DNA of 64,000 nt from Phylloscopus collybita (lineage: Eukaryota > Chordata > Aves > Passeriformes > Phylloscopidae), in the NCBI GenBank assembly GCA_027886175.1, contig JAJNNQ010000008.1, forward strand, positions 8,347,001-8,411,000. Reading direction: 5' to 3'. Numbering within the stretch: the first letter of the stretch is position 1; the number at the start of each line of letters is the position of its first letter. Below the pieces are notes generated by a model that saw only the letters and a program-made list of their open reading frames with translations, had not been told where the DNA came from and did no database searches. The translations under genes were made by a program, and so were the position numbers. Shown one piece after another: positions 12,600 through 25,600 of the stretch.

Positions 12600-12632
12600 A
12601 ACTGCCTCCTCTCCTCAAAAAGGGAGGCAGTT
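12600..12632. repeat. Perfect 10-bp hairpin
   Basis: AACTGCCTCC (12600-12609) pairs with GGAGGCAGTT (12623-12632) across a 13-base loop. It is small, may be chance, and no function is implied. Confidence 0.8.
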
Positions 12633-12869
12633 CCCTGATGCAACTGCCAGGAGTGGTTTAAATTCTGCTTCTCTGTGGTCCTGTAAATAATGAACAGCAA
12701 CTACTGTTTATTTAAAACCTACTGTCACTGAATGCTGTTATACAGGTGAGCAATAATTCCTCTGCACCTTCTAGACTGGAGAGAGGTTTTAATCCTTTTA
12801 AGGCTTGGTGTGGGTGATGCATTTGTTTGCTACTTGTTGCACACACAGCAGCAGCAGAACATCAGTTTG

Positions 12870-13140
12870 CACAAGCCCTGAACTCTGGTTGTCTGACGTA
12901 TCAGAAATACCAAATATGTAACCTAAGAAATGTTTAATTGTCGGAACACTTTGTTTATTTTCAAATAATTGCCCCAAGTTGTAATGCCTAAAGTGCAGTT
13001 CAGTTCAGCTGAGCTCTGCCAGCCTATCAGCAGCAGGGGAATTGTGTTTCTGCAGTAATGGGCAGACGTCAAAAATAACTGTGGCAAAGAAGCCCGAAAC
13101 AACTTGTTCTAATGTCGTGGATTACTGACTTCCCATCTAA
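12870..13140. promoter_or_regulatory. Candidate conserved noncoding element with CRE-like sites
   Basis: About 270 bases of complex unique sequence keep five CpGs. Two are in CRE-like words: TGACGTA at 12894-12900 and GACGTC at 13065-13070, read as TGACGTC on the minus strand. CREB/ATF proteins bind TGACGTCA-type sites. There is no open frame across it. The call is from composition and motif content, and conservation was not measured. Confidence 0.35.
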
Positions 13141-13732
13141 ATGGATTTTTTTTGACATTGATCTCTTCTAAAGGGAAGAGTCACAGCCCAGATTTGGGTC
13201 ATAGATTTAGGTCTTTAAAGGATCTTTTATTAGAGTTTTATATAACAGATAGTGAATGAGAACATGCAAAGAGGGCATTGTACAAATTCCATGCACAGGG
13301 GAGCACCTCAGATCTTTGATTTCTCTATTTAGGTGACACAACAGAATTTCTATCTAGATATTAAATAACTTTTTTGTGTGCTTCCTGTTGCTTTGTCTCA
13401 GTGTAACTTAAGGATTTTCAAAGGAATCTTTCCATATGTTTATTTTCATTTTAATAATAACATTCTAAGTTGAAGCTCATAATAATCTGAAATCAGTCCT
13501 GTATCATTTGACTTCTGGGATTATTTTAGTCTTATTTATGCCTATGTTATGCTCATTCTTATTTTCAGTGTTCTCCCTATCATCTGCCCACAAATCTTTC
13601 TTAAAAATTCTATCAGAAAAACAAAGTATTATACGTGGTAAAATAAAACATAATCTCCACACAAACTGCCTCCTTTCTCCCCACACTACTGAAATATTTT
13701 TACCAGATGTGCTTGGATGAAGGGCCCAACAG

Positions 13733-13804
13733 AGTAGATGTTGATCACATGGTCACAGCTGCAAACACAGTAGATGCTGCTCACATGGTCACAACTGGTA
13801 TTAA
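13733..13804 (+). repeat. 36-bp tandem duplication
   Basis: Two copies, 13733-13768 and 13769-13804, both begin AGTAGATG and both contain CACATGGTCACA. They differ by several substitutions, so this is an old local duplication. Confidence 0.9.
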
Positions 13805-15156
13805 CTTAAAATTTTTTATTCAGTTGGTGTTACCAGCTTGCTTTATTTCCCCCCAGCAACAAAATGGTATTGTAGATGACATCTGTCTTTCCAGCTGTTC
13901 CCTGGGTTTGAAGAACCACTCTTCTCTCTCTGAAGTTTGCCAATCATCCTCTTAAAACTGAGAAGCCAGAAAAGTATAGAAGCAAACTGATGTGGGAATA
14001 GATATAAAACTAATCCAAAAAGGGTCATTTGATGCTGCATTTCCAAATATTCCTTTAGTTTCCTCAAATTGAAATAAATTCCAAAGTTATTTCACTGGTT
14101 TCACAATTTGGTTGTAAAATAAAAGAAAGTAAAATTGCTTTGATAGAACAGTAGAGCCATTTGCCAGACCCCTTTGAATGCCTCTTCTGCACTCTGTCTG
14201 CCTGTTGATCTGCAGTAACACAACTTTCTCAATGTTCAGCAAAAGCAGCCATTAAGGGTGTCTCAAATGTTCCTAATTTGCACCCAACTTTTGCATTTAT
14301 TCACCACACCACAGAACAGGAATTTTATGTAGTATTTGAATTTGAACAAGTGAAGGCTCCATAGTTGACAACTTTCCCTTTCACACAGGATTTCTTTGTG
14401 CTCCTGTTGGGTGTCCTTTTTATCATCTGGTGTCTGCTGTCACAAGGTTGGGCACCTGCAGTTTAGAAACAAAGACCTCAACTCTCTCATTAGAAGAAAC
14501 TGGATATATTTTGGGGATGAACATCTTTTGTTGGAGAAAAGTATTCTGTAGGTTCTGCAACACCTGGCTGGTGTTTAAAAAGGATTGTGATTTTGAAAGG
14601 GAATATATTCTACTTATTTGTAACATGAATTGCCAACTAGGAAAAATTTTTGCTGTACATCTTAATAATTACATCAAGAAGCTCTAGGTCTTTGCTTAAC
14701 TGGGGTATCCCTTGGATTTTATTCTTAAATTCTTAACAAAATAATTATGTACTCTGAGGTATCAAGATTTTCAAAAGCATTTGATATTTGCATCCTCTGA
14801 GCATGGGCAAAGGCTCTTTTCTAGTTCCAATGAAGATGCAGATGGCACACACTTTTCTGTAGACACATCCCAATCTGCCTATCCATCTACACAGAATGTA
14901 TTTCCCAAGGTAGTGCAGAGGATTCTTGTGATTTGTCCTTTTAAGAGACACAATCTTTTCACTTCTGCAGCTGTTTATTCCTATGTCCAGCATGTTCATT
15001 TTCCAAATGGGAAAAAGCAAAGTATAGTTTTTGCAAAATATTTCGTTTAGTACAGTACAAAGCATTGCTAATGCTTGAGCCAGTACATTCAACTGCTGCA
15101 TTTGAAAAATTAATATTTAGCTTGTAACATGGATTTTGCACATAAGGCTTTTTCCC

Positions 15157-15262
15157 CCTTCCTTTTAGTTGGTTTGATTTTCTGTTGTGGTACTTTTTGT
15201 GTTTTGTTGGTTGGTTTTATGGTTTTGTTTAAAGTTTTTTCTCTTTTTGTTTTTTAGTGACT
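15157..15262 (+). repeat. T/G-rich low-complexity tract
   Basis: Irregular GTTTT, TTGG and T-run words dominate the plus strand. It resembles the reverse complement of the A/C-rich tracts elsewhere in the window. Confidence 0.7.
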
Positions 15263-17325
15263 GCTACAAAAGGAGAAGCTTCAATTTAACCTGTTTGATT
15301 TAAATTAAATTCATATTTGCCAAACAAAAAGAATACATTTCAGTCATTACAAGGATTTGCATTGTCTGGATTTCCATTGCAAACCAAAATATGGGGCAAT
15401 TACCCGTTTCTATATGCAGTTATGTGTGGGAGTCTGCTGGCAAGAAGCAAAAATTAGTTAGTTTAGTTGCTTGATTTGCCTTTAAATTCAGTCATATCTC
15501 AGACAAGCCCTTGATTTTAACTCAAAGCCCTCTGTTTGCCCAGCACTTTGCCATATTTATTTCATATTGATAGTCTCAATAACTATGCTATGGATAAAAG
15601 GAGGTTTAGTGTGTTCCCAAGCTGCCTTACTGTCCATAAGCAGCTGGGAGCTCTGTGCAAGCAGATCACTTCCAATGTGTCTTTTCAAAGACAAGAATTT
15701 CCAGGCAAAGGTGGGGAGGGTGGGAAGGGGAGGCAGTGAGTGCTCCATGGTCTGCACAGGAGGAGCAGGCAGGGCACAGTGCTCTGCTTGGGCTCACTCA
15801 GATGAAATGCTGGGTGGTTCAGATCTCCACTGAACCAGGGTATCTGTAAAACAAATCTCCTGTTCCAGAACAGGCACAGAGTTCAGCACTTTCCTATGCT
15901 GGGCAAACTGTTCCACACTGAAACTACACCTATCAGATAGCTCTGCTGCTGGAACACAAAGGGCTCAAATGTTGCTTAAACTTGCTAATATATACATGTT
16001 TCTAATTTTTTCATTCATTTTATTTTTCCTTTTTATTGTCTGCTACTGCTTCTTGTTTCTGATCGCTGTCTGGGATTGCATTTCTGCCTTACTGTGTTGC
16101 TTGCTGTTTTATTTTGAGATGTCATTTTTCCAAGAGTGTGCAATCCTTGCAAAATAAAAGAATATTGATTATTTTTCATTTTGGCAAAATACCAAATAAC
16201 AGTGATGAGATTAATTTAAAGTTGCCTCTAATCCTGCAAATATAGCACCTTTTTCTAGAGGTGCTAACACTTTCACTGCTTTTTTATTTTTAATTTTGAT
16301 GTTATTTCCATTTAACAAAATATGACTGTATTTACTTCTGTCCCTGACCTTATAGCAGGCCACCCTCATTTTGGCAAAGCAGAAGTTATGGAAAATGTTC
16401 AATCTCGTAGATATTTAACATTCAGTCCCAGAGATATTTAATGCCCATTTTAATGATTGAGACTTAATTGGAAAAGCAGTAAGATTTGGGACAGGTTCTG
16501 CAGCTGCTAATACATTTTCCAGAGTGAATTCCAAAAGTAAATTAACTGAAATAAAAATGTTGACTCAAGGAGTAGGATATTTCTCAACGTGAGTAAGAAG
16601 GGTTATCCCACTTTTTAGTTACTTTCCATAAATGGTTTCACTGTAATTATAGCATGTGTTAACTTTGAGGCTGGGCTGGATAGGAATATTTATAAAAGCT
16701 GACATTTCAATAAATTGACCCAGTTTACAAGTTTCTAAAGGAACAGCAAGAAATATGGAAAAACCACCTGACATGGCAAGCATGTTAAAACAAATCAAAC
16801 AAGCCCTGATTTGTGAGCCCACGAGCACTCTTATATATTCAATGAAGAAAACAAATCAAATGCTTGTAAATGCTGTTTAAGGGCTTACACACAACTTGAC
16901 TTGATTAGAAAACTAAATATTTGATTATTTGTGGTTTTGAATTTATGAATGTTACTTTCCTTTACTTGTGCTCTCAAGATGTTCAACGTCTGGTGAGAAA
17001 AATTGTGGATAGTGTTTCCATGTGTGGTGCCCATAGAGATGATTTGGATCCTCATGCATTGCTAACAGAAATGTCTTCATGCTGCTGTCCCATCAAAGTC
17101 TGTGGGAGTTTCTTAATGAAGAATTCAGTAACAAAATTCCAAGATTAGATTTGGCTTGAGAGTTCAATCCAGGTTCTTCCCTTCAGCCAGTATGATGCCA
17201 TCATCATTTTGGTCCCCTGCTGCTTTTAAACAATGTAGGCTTAAAACAAACCCAGATTCCAGTGCCATCCTGTCAGTGTGACCACATTTTGAAGGTCCCT
17301 GTTAGCATTTTGTTTCGTTCTTGTG

Positions 17326-17335
17326 CTCTCTCTCT

Positions 17336-17368
<33 letters not shown>
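17326..17368 (+). repeat. (CT)n followed by T30
   Basis: Alternating CT from 17326 to 17339 runs into a pure T tract at 17339-17368. No reverse AATAAA lies within 30 bases on the right. Confidence 0.95.
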
Positions 17369-18469
17369 CCATGTTTTAAATTGCACATGGTGGTAAGATT
17401 GTCAACAAGATTTTTAAGACCCATTTGCTGTTGCAAGATGAATGGGTGTACTTGAGACACTCAGACTAACCAGATATGCCAAGCAAATGGCAGAAAATTT
17501 ATGAGAGTGTAAAATGGTTGCTGAGACAGACTTCCTGTGCCTTGGGTTGCAGGTCCAGAGCTGTGCCACCCTGAGAAAAGCATGTGCATCCTTCTGTTTG
17601 CACCTGGGTCTCACTGAGGAGTGGAGAGATCCTTCTCCCACACTGAGTGCACTGTGACTTTCTTAAACTGTCATGGCATAAAGCTTTACAGTAACAGAGG
17701 CTTTGTTCTTGTAATGCAATGTGGGTGGCAAGGCTAAGGCAGGAGTGGTCTGAGGCTGTGGCATGGGCTGTGACTCTAAAACTGAGAGAACTATAAAAAG
17801 GCAGAGAAAATGTGCGGTTGTGTAATAGGAGCCTGGTGCTGTGAAAGAGAAAATCCTTCCACAGGAAAAGCAGGACACTGACTTGGGGGTCTTGGTGGCT
17901 CTGCCCCACTGGAGGGGGCAGAGCATCACAGGGACACTGCAGGGCAAGGGCCTGAATGTGAGAGAATGGAGAGAGAATGTTTCTGCAGGCAGCAGTGTTT
18001 CAGTCTCTTCCTGGTGTTGATAAAGACAAAAATCCTTGATCCTCTCCTTACAGGAGAGATCTGGTTTTGCTCTCATGAGCTCCAAGTTTTCTGCATAAAT
18101 TAATGCAACAGTCACCATGACTTTGATGCTTTTCTAATCATGAATGGGTTTTAAGCTTCCATTTGGTGCTGTACACTTCTGTAACATTTAACAGGTCTGA
18201 ATATCACACCAAGTTAAAATATTTTGCATTTGTGCAGGAGTTATCCTTGTACAAGAGGAATTACAATACAATTTTGAATATGTTTGATGCAGAACATCCC
18301 ATTGATTTCCCCTAAATCCACTGGCTTCTGTGTTCCTCTGGAACAAAATGGCAAAAGAAACCAGTGCAGTAAGTCACACACTCGGGCAGAAGGCTGCAGC
18401 TATTGCTGCATGGATCCTCAAGCCCTGAAATGAGCTTAGGGACACAAAAAGCCATTCATATTACAAATT
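17369..18469. other. Unique noncoding DNA
   Basis: Two overlapping minus-strand frames of 136 and 151 codons occupy 17499-18118 in different phases. Neither product is recognised and both are best explained by chance. Confidence 0.45.
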
Positions 18470-18840
18470 ACCCTTTGCTTTTGAACTGTAAATTATCTTT
18501 ATTATTAGGCTGGCCATGGTACTGCAATTATTAGGTGCCCTGTGTCTAAAGGTTTGAGCAATTAGAAGTCTGGGGTGACAGTCTCATGATACAGAGCGAT
18601 AAAATATGTCCAGTCAAGACAAAGAGATGGTCTATATTCGTGTCTTCAGCATGTATCACAGGGAGCCTGGAAGCTGTGCTGCTCTTAAAGATTTCAATTA
18701 GCCCTGACATGGCCACTGTGAGCCCACAGATTATCTCTGTGTTGCTGTTAAGTTTTTATGAGGCTTTGCCCTCAGATTACCCATTTTCACAGCAATCTAT
18801 AAATCTGAAACTGCAACATCTGATTAATTCTCCCAGAAGA
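18470..18840. promoter_or_regulatory. Candidate conserved noncoding element
   Basis: Complex, repeat-free sequence with two retained CpGs (GAGCGATAAA, TATTCGTG), AATTAG/CTAATT-type homeodomain words and GATTATC/GATAAA words of GATA type. A plus-strand frame of 86 codons at 18586-18846 has no recognised product. Judged by eye only. Confidence 0.3.
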
Positions 18841-21800
18841 GAATAGTGAAGACCCAGATTTTTTTCATTAATGAAGTTTGTGCTGTTCTGAGGTCTCATA
18901 TATTTCAGCCATTGTTTTACAGTGTTTTCCCCATTCTAATCTCTTTCCTAAGGTACCAAGGGAGGCAGGAGCTTCAAAATCACCCACTTCTTTGACCTAG
19001 CAAATTAGACTGACTTCTCTTGTAGCACCATTTTGCAAGATGATGGCCATTTTTTACTGTTTTCAGAGTGAACAAAGCTGTAGTGTACCAATATTATTCC
19101 ATTACTAACAATTGCTTGGCATCATTTTTCTATTGAGTATTGTACAGTCTTCTTTTTATGCACCATATTCCAAATTAAATGTCATGTGGCTTTGCATGTT
19201 TTTGAGCTTTGAGATCAAATGGACCCAAAAATGTTAAGTGAAACTGAGCTGAATCTGCTACATATTTCCTGTTGTCAAATAGAAACTCTGAGAACCAAAT
19301 ACTCCTTCACTCTTCACAGACAGGGAAGCTGAGGCACAGATGTCTATTTAAAGGTATTCTGGTGGCACACAGAGAAGAAAATTTCCCTCTCAATGTCTGT
19401 CTTATCTGGTGGAGAAAGCTGGCTGGTATTCATGTGGTATTTTCTTCAACAAAGAAATTCTTTCACTGTAGTATTAGGTAAATTAGCTGAATGATAAAAA
19501 GGAGATAAGAATCCAGATGTCATGTAGCAGTATCCTTTCAAATAAGTGTGAGGCCTTGAAGTAAATCTTCCAGGATTCTGCATCATAAAGGCCATCAAAA
19601 AGGTGTTGGAAGAGCAATGAGATTTGTATGTTGGCCTCTGTGTAGAGATCAAAAGACACATGGGCTAGATAATGTCAGCCCACAGAAAGTATTTTATCAG
19701 TATTTTTAAATGCTCTTGCAATGTGGCAAACCATGGCAATGGTGCTTAAATTCCTGTTGCTTGGAATACTGTTGAAGGAATGCCCTCCAGTTAGCCTTTG
19801 CTGCCCTTAACCTGGACCTGCTGCATCCTGAATTGCCCAACACAAGAAGCTTAGAGAAGAGATCAAATGGATCTGTTTCAGCCATTCTAGACTTGCCATC
19901 CCTTGTCCATTGCGCGGATTCTGTTTTTCCTCCTTGCCTGGAGTCAGGGCAAGGTTTGCTTTTGCCTTACCCTCTCTGTGGTATCCTGCCAGCAGCATAC
20001 ATAGGAATGGGCCTGAAGCACAGGGGTGAACCAGATCAATGAAAGAGGTCAAACTGTGGCCCACAGATCATTCATGACCCCCTAGAGAGGAAGTATTGAA
20101 AGTCAGAAGTGTTGTCTAGGAATATGCTCTGTGGAACACCTTTTTGGTTCTATATAAATGTTGCAAACCTGTGGCCAAAGGGAATGACTTATCTTCATCT
20201 TTCTGTTTGCATCTAGTCTGAATCCTTCTGCTTCCATGTTATCCATGTGGACTTCCACTAACATCTATCCTGAGACTCTACCTGAGATTGTGCTCTGCTG
20301 GAATATTAAACACATCTTGAGATGCAAGAGGACTGGAGACAAACATCAGTGCAACTCAAACAGGAAGAAAGTCAGACTTGTTGCATTTGCAAGCAGCTTT
20401 TAATAAACTTTGACCATTTTAATAAACTTTACTTACACTTTATAAGGAAGAAAAGAGCATATTGAGTTTCAATTATGTAGGTATCGTAGGGTTCTGGATG
20501 TTTTCTTTGCCTTTATTATTCTATGAAACAAGGTAGATGAACACAGGCATTTCCTTCTTGTGTTTCTTTTTGTTATATGTGTTTATATGAAGGATATTTA
20601 CCATATTACTCTACTCAGCAGCAGAGAGCCTGAAGCAGCCTGCCCTGGTTTTTCAACCACGTTATGCATATTGGTAGGAATGCCTGTCACCTCACATCTC
20701 ATACCAAATCTACAACTGCTTCACTTGAATTCTGCCTCCATTTGTTGTTCCTTTATATTCCTTATACATCCTAGAAATCCATGTTAATAATGCAAGATGT
20801 AAATATGGCCATGTGAATGTTCATCTCGTGTATCAGCTACCAACAGACATAATGGGCATATATTCAGTATACAGAATTTAGAATATGAAATGCATATCAT
20901 TATGTTCTGACACATTTTCTGTGTAACGTGTATTTTCCATATTCCTCAGCCTTCCATAATCATGATCATATACCTCTCTCCTCTCTGTTAAACAAAGCCC
21001 AATTCCTTTATCAGCCTCTTCCTTTTTTACATTTCCCTCTGCAAATTCTAACAAGACTTTTGTCTCAAATTGCCTAATAGATTCACATAATTAAGATAAA
21101 CCACAGGAATTGTTTGCAGTCTATATTTATCTCCAACTTTGCTGGTGCTGCTTCAGGTGTGAAGTTATTCATGTATGCCTGAAAAAGAAAGATTATCTAG
21201 TTTTCCCCAAACACAGCTTTGATTTTTAAGATGTGCTCCTCTTCCTTTCAGACTTTGTCTCCCTTTAATACATCTGAGATTCTTTCCCAAACTGAGGATC
21301 ATGTCAGACTGCTCTGTACTTGAGCAGTGTTTTATGACCATGATCATCTCAGCAGATAGTGTTGTCTCAACTCTAGAAATGTATGCATTGTGAATGATAT
21401 CATTGTTAGAAAAGTCATCCTTTGATAAAGAGACAAAAAACCTGCTCAGCTTATTCAGGGGGTGGAAGGGGGATCTGCATCATTAAACTGATTAGAATGC
21501 TCCAGAGGGTCCTGGGTTTTGTGAAGGACTTAACATGGCCCTTCTAAAAGGGCTACTGAGTTCCTCTGTCCCTTCCTCATTTCTGTTTAATTCAACAAAT
21601 CTTTCTTTTTCTTTTCCTCTTTATTTCTTTATCCCTCACAATCCTTTGCTCCTTTCCCCTGCCAGCTGGCTCCCTCAGCTGCTCCATTGATCTCTCAGCC
21701 ACTCTGGCACTCCTGATATCAGACACAGTGGGAGGCAGAGTAGCTCAGAGATCACCAGACAGACCATTATAGAAGTGAATCCCAGAGCCCCAGCAAAAAC

Positions 21801-22580
21801 CCCTGAGTTTGTTCTTTTGCTCTCTCCCTGTAGCAACCCTTTTTGAAGTGCTAGATTGGCATTAAAATGTCTGATGTGTTTAGTAAAAGCAGAAGTAGCT
21901 ACTCTCTGCGGTTGTTTCTGTAGGGTTGGAGTTCTGACCAAGATGAGGGAGCCACACATTTTATTGCCATGAAAGAGAGTCCTGGGTGTGTCACCAGTCT
22001 TGGAGAGTCACTGTGCACTTCTGAATGCCACATGACTGCAGGACCAGTGTCTGCAACTTGAATTTGAGAGGTACTTAAGGATCAGTATAGGGCAGAGCAG
22101 GAAGGTTGTGAGAACAGATTTTGGAGACAGTCATGATGAATCATATCTCAGTATTTTTCCATTTTGTTGACTGATTATTGTTTGTGCTGTGTAAAACAAA
22201 TGGTGTGACAAAAATGAACTCAGACATGTCAGAATGATTTTACATAACTGTGTATGCTTTCCACCCCCTAGAACAGGAAAGGAGAAGCTGGCAGAGATAA
22301 GCTGCAGCAATTTAACAGAGAGAACTGTGTTTGTTTCTGGTGTCATTGATGGTCAGGTACTGCAGGTCCATGTTCATACTAAAGATCAGGATGTCAGTAG
22401 CTCTTGTTTTGACAGCTCTCAAGAGCAAGCAGCTGAATTTATTTTAAAATTTAGATTGTAATGCACGGTGCCAATGGAGGTGCCACCACTGTGACTGTTT
22501 ATTGAAAATAGCTCTTGTAACCCTGGCCCTAAGCTTTTCCAGCCAGTGATGGCTTCAGTTGCCATCAGTCCATATTCTCC
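18841..22580. other. Unique noncoding DNA
   Basis: No repeat family or RNA gene is visible. A short direct repeat TTTTAATAAACTTT occurs at 20398 and 20417. The frame at 22234-22461 is not recognised. Confidence 0.5.
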
Positions 22581-22685
22581 CTCCTCTCCTCTCCTCTCCT
22601 CTCCTCTCCTCTCCTCTCCTCTCCTCTCCTCTCCTCTCCTCTCCTCTCCTCTCCTCTCCTCTCCTCTCCTCTCCTCTCCTCTCCT
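22581..22685 (+). repeat. (CTCCT)21 pentanucleotide microsatellite
   Basis: Twenty-one perfect copies of CTCCT (AGGAG on the minus strand), with no interruption. It is a long polypyrimidine/polypurine mirror-like tract, a sequence class able to form triplex (H-DNA). Serine/leucine/proline or RGEER-type frames across it are artefacts. Perfection suggests high mutability and length polymorphism. Confidence 0.98.
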
Positions 22686-25600
22686 CCTGTGTCTCCCTGT
22701 CCTTCCTCACATGCCTACACCAGGTTTTTGGAGACAAACTGGATATGCCACTTTATTCATTAAAGAAACTGAAAGCAGTAGAAGATCACTTGTTATATGA
22801 TATAGATCACAACAGTATTATTATTATTCTTTTCACAGGAACACTTGAGGATTTTCACAAGCATTATTTGTGTCATTACCATTCTATCCAGATGCAGGAC
22901 CTTGCTCAAATTCATGCAACAGATCAGTGGCAGAATCAGAAATACCTGAGTCATCCTCCTTTGTCCTTTGCATTAGTGAGGAAACTGTGAGCTGAGGAAC
23001 GCCAGGCTTTGGAAATCCAAAATCTGACTGTGGGCCAAAAGTTGGCATGTGGTTCCTTTTTCACTGTGGCCTGAGTTGGGTACATCTTAAAACACCCATC
23101 TAAGTTACCAACATAAGGATTTCAATGATTTGTTCTCTAAATTAAGATACCCCTGGAATGGCAAAAAAAGGAGTGCCATTAGATTAAGCCACTTATTCAT
23201 AAAGAGCTGTAGGAATGGGGCATGATAAAAGGGAAGGAGAGTAGTAGTAGGCAGTTATAAATGCCCTCAAAAAAACCATCAATATTGTATAAGTGGTATT
23301 GGTAACAGCTTAAGTATATTTCCATGCGTGTATCTTTATATTTACATATTAATTAGTGGATACCTAAGATCTTATGTTACAGGAATGTCTGTGGTGTTCA
23401 TGTTTTATTGACAGCCTATGGCATCCAAAAAAGTTGCCAGGCATTATGGAAAACTGATTTGCATGGGATTAATAGAAGGCAGAATTTCTTCTTTTGCCAG
23501 AAGTTTTATTCTTCACACAGTTAAGTGTGCAGGGCCAGAGTAACCCTGCCACTGCTGTGTCAGAGGCTGCTGCAGGAGCTGTGTCACACACACTGCTACT
23601 ATTTATGTAGACATTTTGAATGAGATTTTTGCAGTTAGAAAGTTTGTCCTCTCTTTGGAATGAATTCTGCAAGCCATACAGGATAGTGGGTTGTAAACAG
23701 AAGGTACAATTTGGAGTTTTCTGAATTTTGAGTAAGATTTCTTATATCTGCTCTTGCACATAATTAGGATTCAAAGTGTTTGCCTAATTAGTATTGGCTT
23801 GGGCCTGTCTTAAACCTGGTACTGCTGTACTCAGCACATTCAAGGATTTACTACTGTGACACAAGATATTGGCACAGAAGGTTTGATTCACTTGCCAGAC
23901 TGTAGCTGTCTGTAGCCCTTGAAATGTCCTGTGTTGTCTGAGAAATCCATATATGTGCAGGCCATGAGACTGTGCTGGCTTGTAGCAGGAACTGGGGAGC
24001 TGATGGGATCCCCAAGGGCATTTGAAATGGCACTGGGTATCTCTGTTAAGGCACCATAATAAAGTTCAGCTTGTCTGAGAGTAGACCACAGGTGTGGCCC
24101 AAGAAAACCTTTTACTAGGTTTACTGTCTGGCAAAATTCAGGACAGGGAATCAGGATTTTCCTTTCCTTACATGAACAGAAATAGGAATACTTATCATAT
24201 TTTCATTTATAGTCTTTGTACAGTGTCATAAAGATACAAAATGCGTCATAAATACTATATGCAACACAATAATTTATGGCAGTTGAGTAACATAACGCTA
24301 TGAAATTGTCTGATTTTCTGTGCAAAGCATGGAATTAACCAGGGTGATTCATTGCTGGGGACTCTGAGCTCTGCACCAGCTCCAAACCAGTGATGTTAAA
24401 GGGAAACTCTGCTGCTGGCAGTGAAGATGTGAGAGGAGTGTCTTGATCTCTGTCATTAAAGAAGGGGTGGTGCATTCAGTTAACACTGATGCTCAGGCCA
24501 TATCCAGATGAGAAAGTTTGTTATTTCTATGCACCTAATTTCCCCATGGAAGTGCTAACTTCATAGCTGGTCAAATGAAAGAAATCAAAAATTATGAGGT
24601 GTGATTTAGACACGTTAAAAACTAAATTTTTTTTCAAATGTGTTGGATAATTGATCTTTCTCCCCTATGAATGGTTTCTGTACATTGTTAAATAGTCCCC
24701 ATGTTCAAAACTGAAAGGATCCTAATTCCTTTAGCTGCATAAAGAGTGCATTTGCAATTATTTTGGAAAGTTTTGGAAGGAGGAAGAAAATTTTTCAGCA
24801 TCCAAAGAATTAGTAATAACTCTCAAGTTCAACATGTCCTTATCTTTACAGGGCAAACCAGAATACTCACTTTGCTTGCTCAAAAGTTGGAGACATTTTG
24901 GGAAAGCCTTTTTAAAACAAAAATAATGTGAAAGTTTTTCTTATGAGGGTGTAAGAAAGATCATGTGCAATTTGCTCTCAGTGAGTTTTGTGGTTTTCCT
25001 TCTAACTGCATCTTAGATCACCTACTTATTGTAAAAATGCATTGCAAAGTGGAGCTGGCATAATGTGTAGGAAAGTAGATCTCAATTAGCTGGAGATATT
25101 TTGGGGGCAGCTGATAGTAATTGTCTGGACTGTCCCATCTGGTCACTGAGGTCAGTATCATTTAGCACTATAGGCTGTGTAAATATTTGTCTCTCAAGCT
25201 GATGCAGCCAGATATAACTGGTGGGATTATGCCCCTGACTGATACAGCTATTTTCTAATGGCAAAATCCTTACTTAAAATGGCTGATGTAGCTCAACAAA
25301 AGCTATGACCAAGCTTTTCAGGTTTATTCCAATTAAAGTTTAGCTCTTTAGATTCAAATACTAATTCATTGTTAGATGATACTAATTTTATTTGCTTTCC
25401 TGGCTGCACTTTATTTTACTCTACCATGGTTCTGTGTGATAAATCAGAAATACAATACATTTTACACAACCCTCTTATTTCACAGAGGTGAGGAAAATTA
25501 TTATTTTCTCTTGGGTTTTCTCCTTTCCTTTTTTTCTAGTTACATAAAAGTTACCAGCTACAGGCACATCATACTGGAACTCAGAAAACAAAATTATATG

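Larger units (their letters stand above)
13141..17325. other. Unique noncoding DNA
   Basis: Many short frames occur on both strands, none recognised. T/G-rich low complexity occurs at about 15157-15262. A frame at 16921-17148 has a partly coding-like stretch (DVQRLVRKIVDSV) but no family match and no convincing splice sites. Confidence 0.45.

Noticed and set aside
16921..17148. Possible exon with DVQRLVRKIVDSV
   Set aside because: Only part of the frame looks coding-like, no family is recognised and splice sites are not convincing.
22546..22990. Serine/leucine/proline frame of 143 codons and the RGEER frame
   Set aside because: Their repetitive parts are the CTCCT array, and the unique tail matches nothing known to me.
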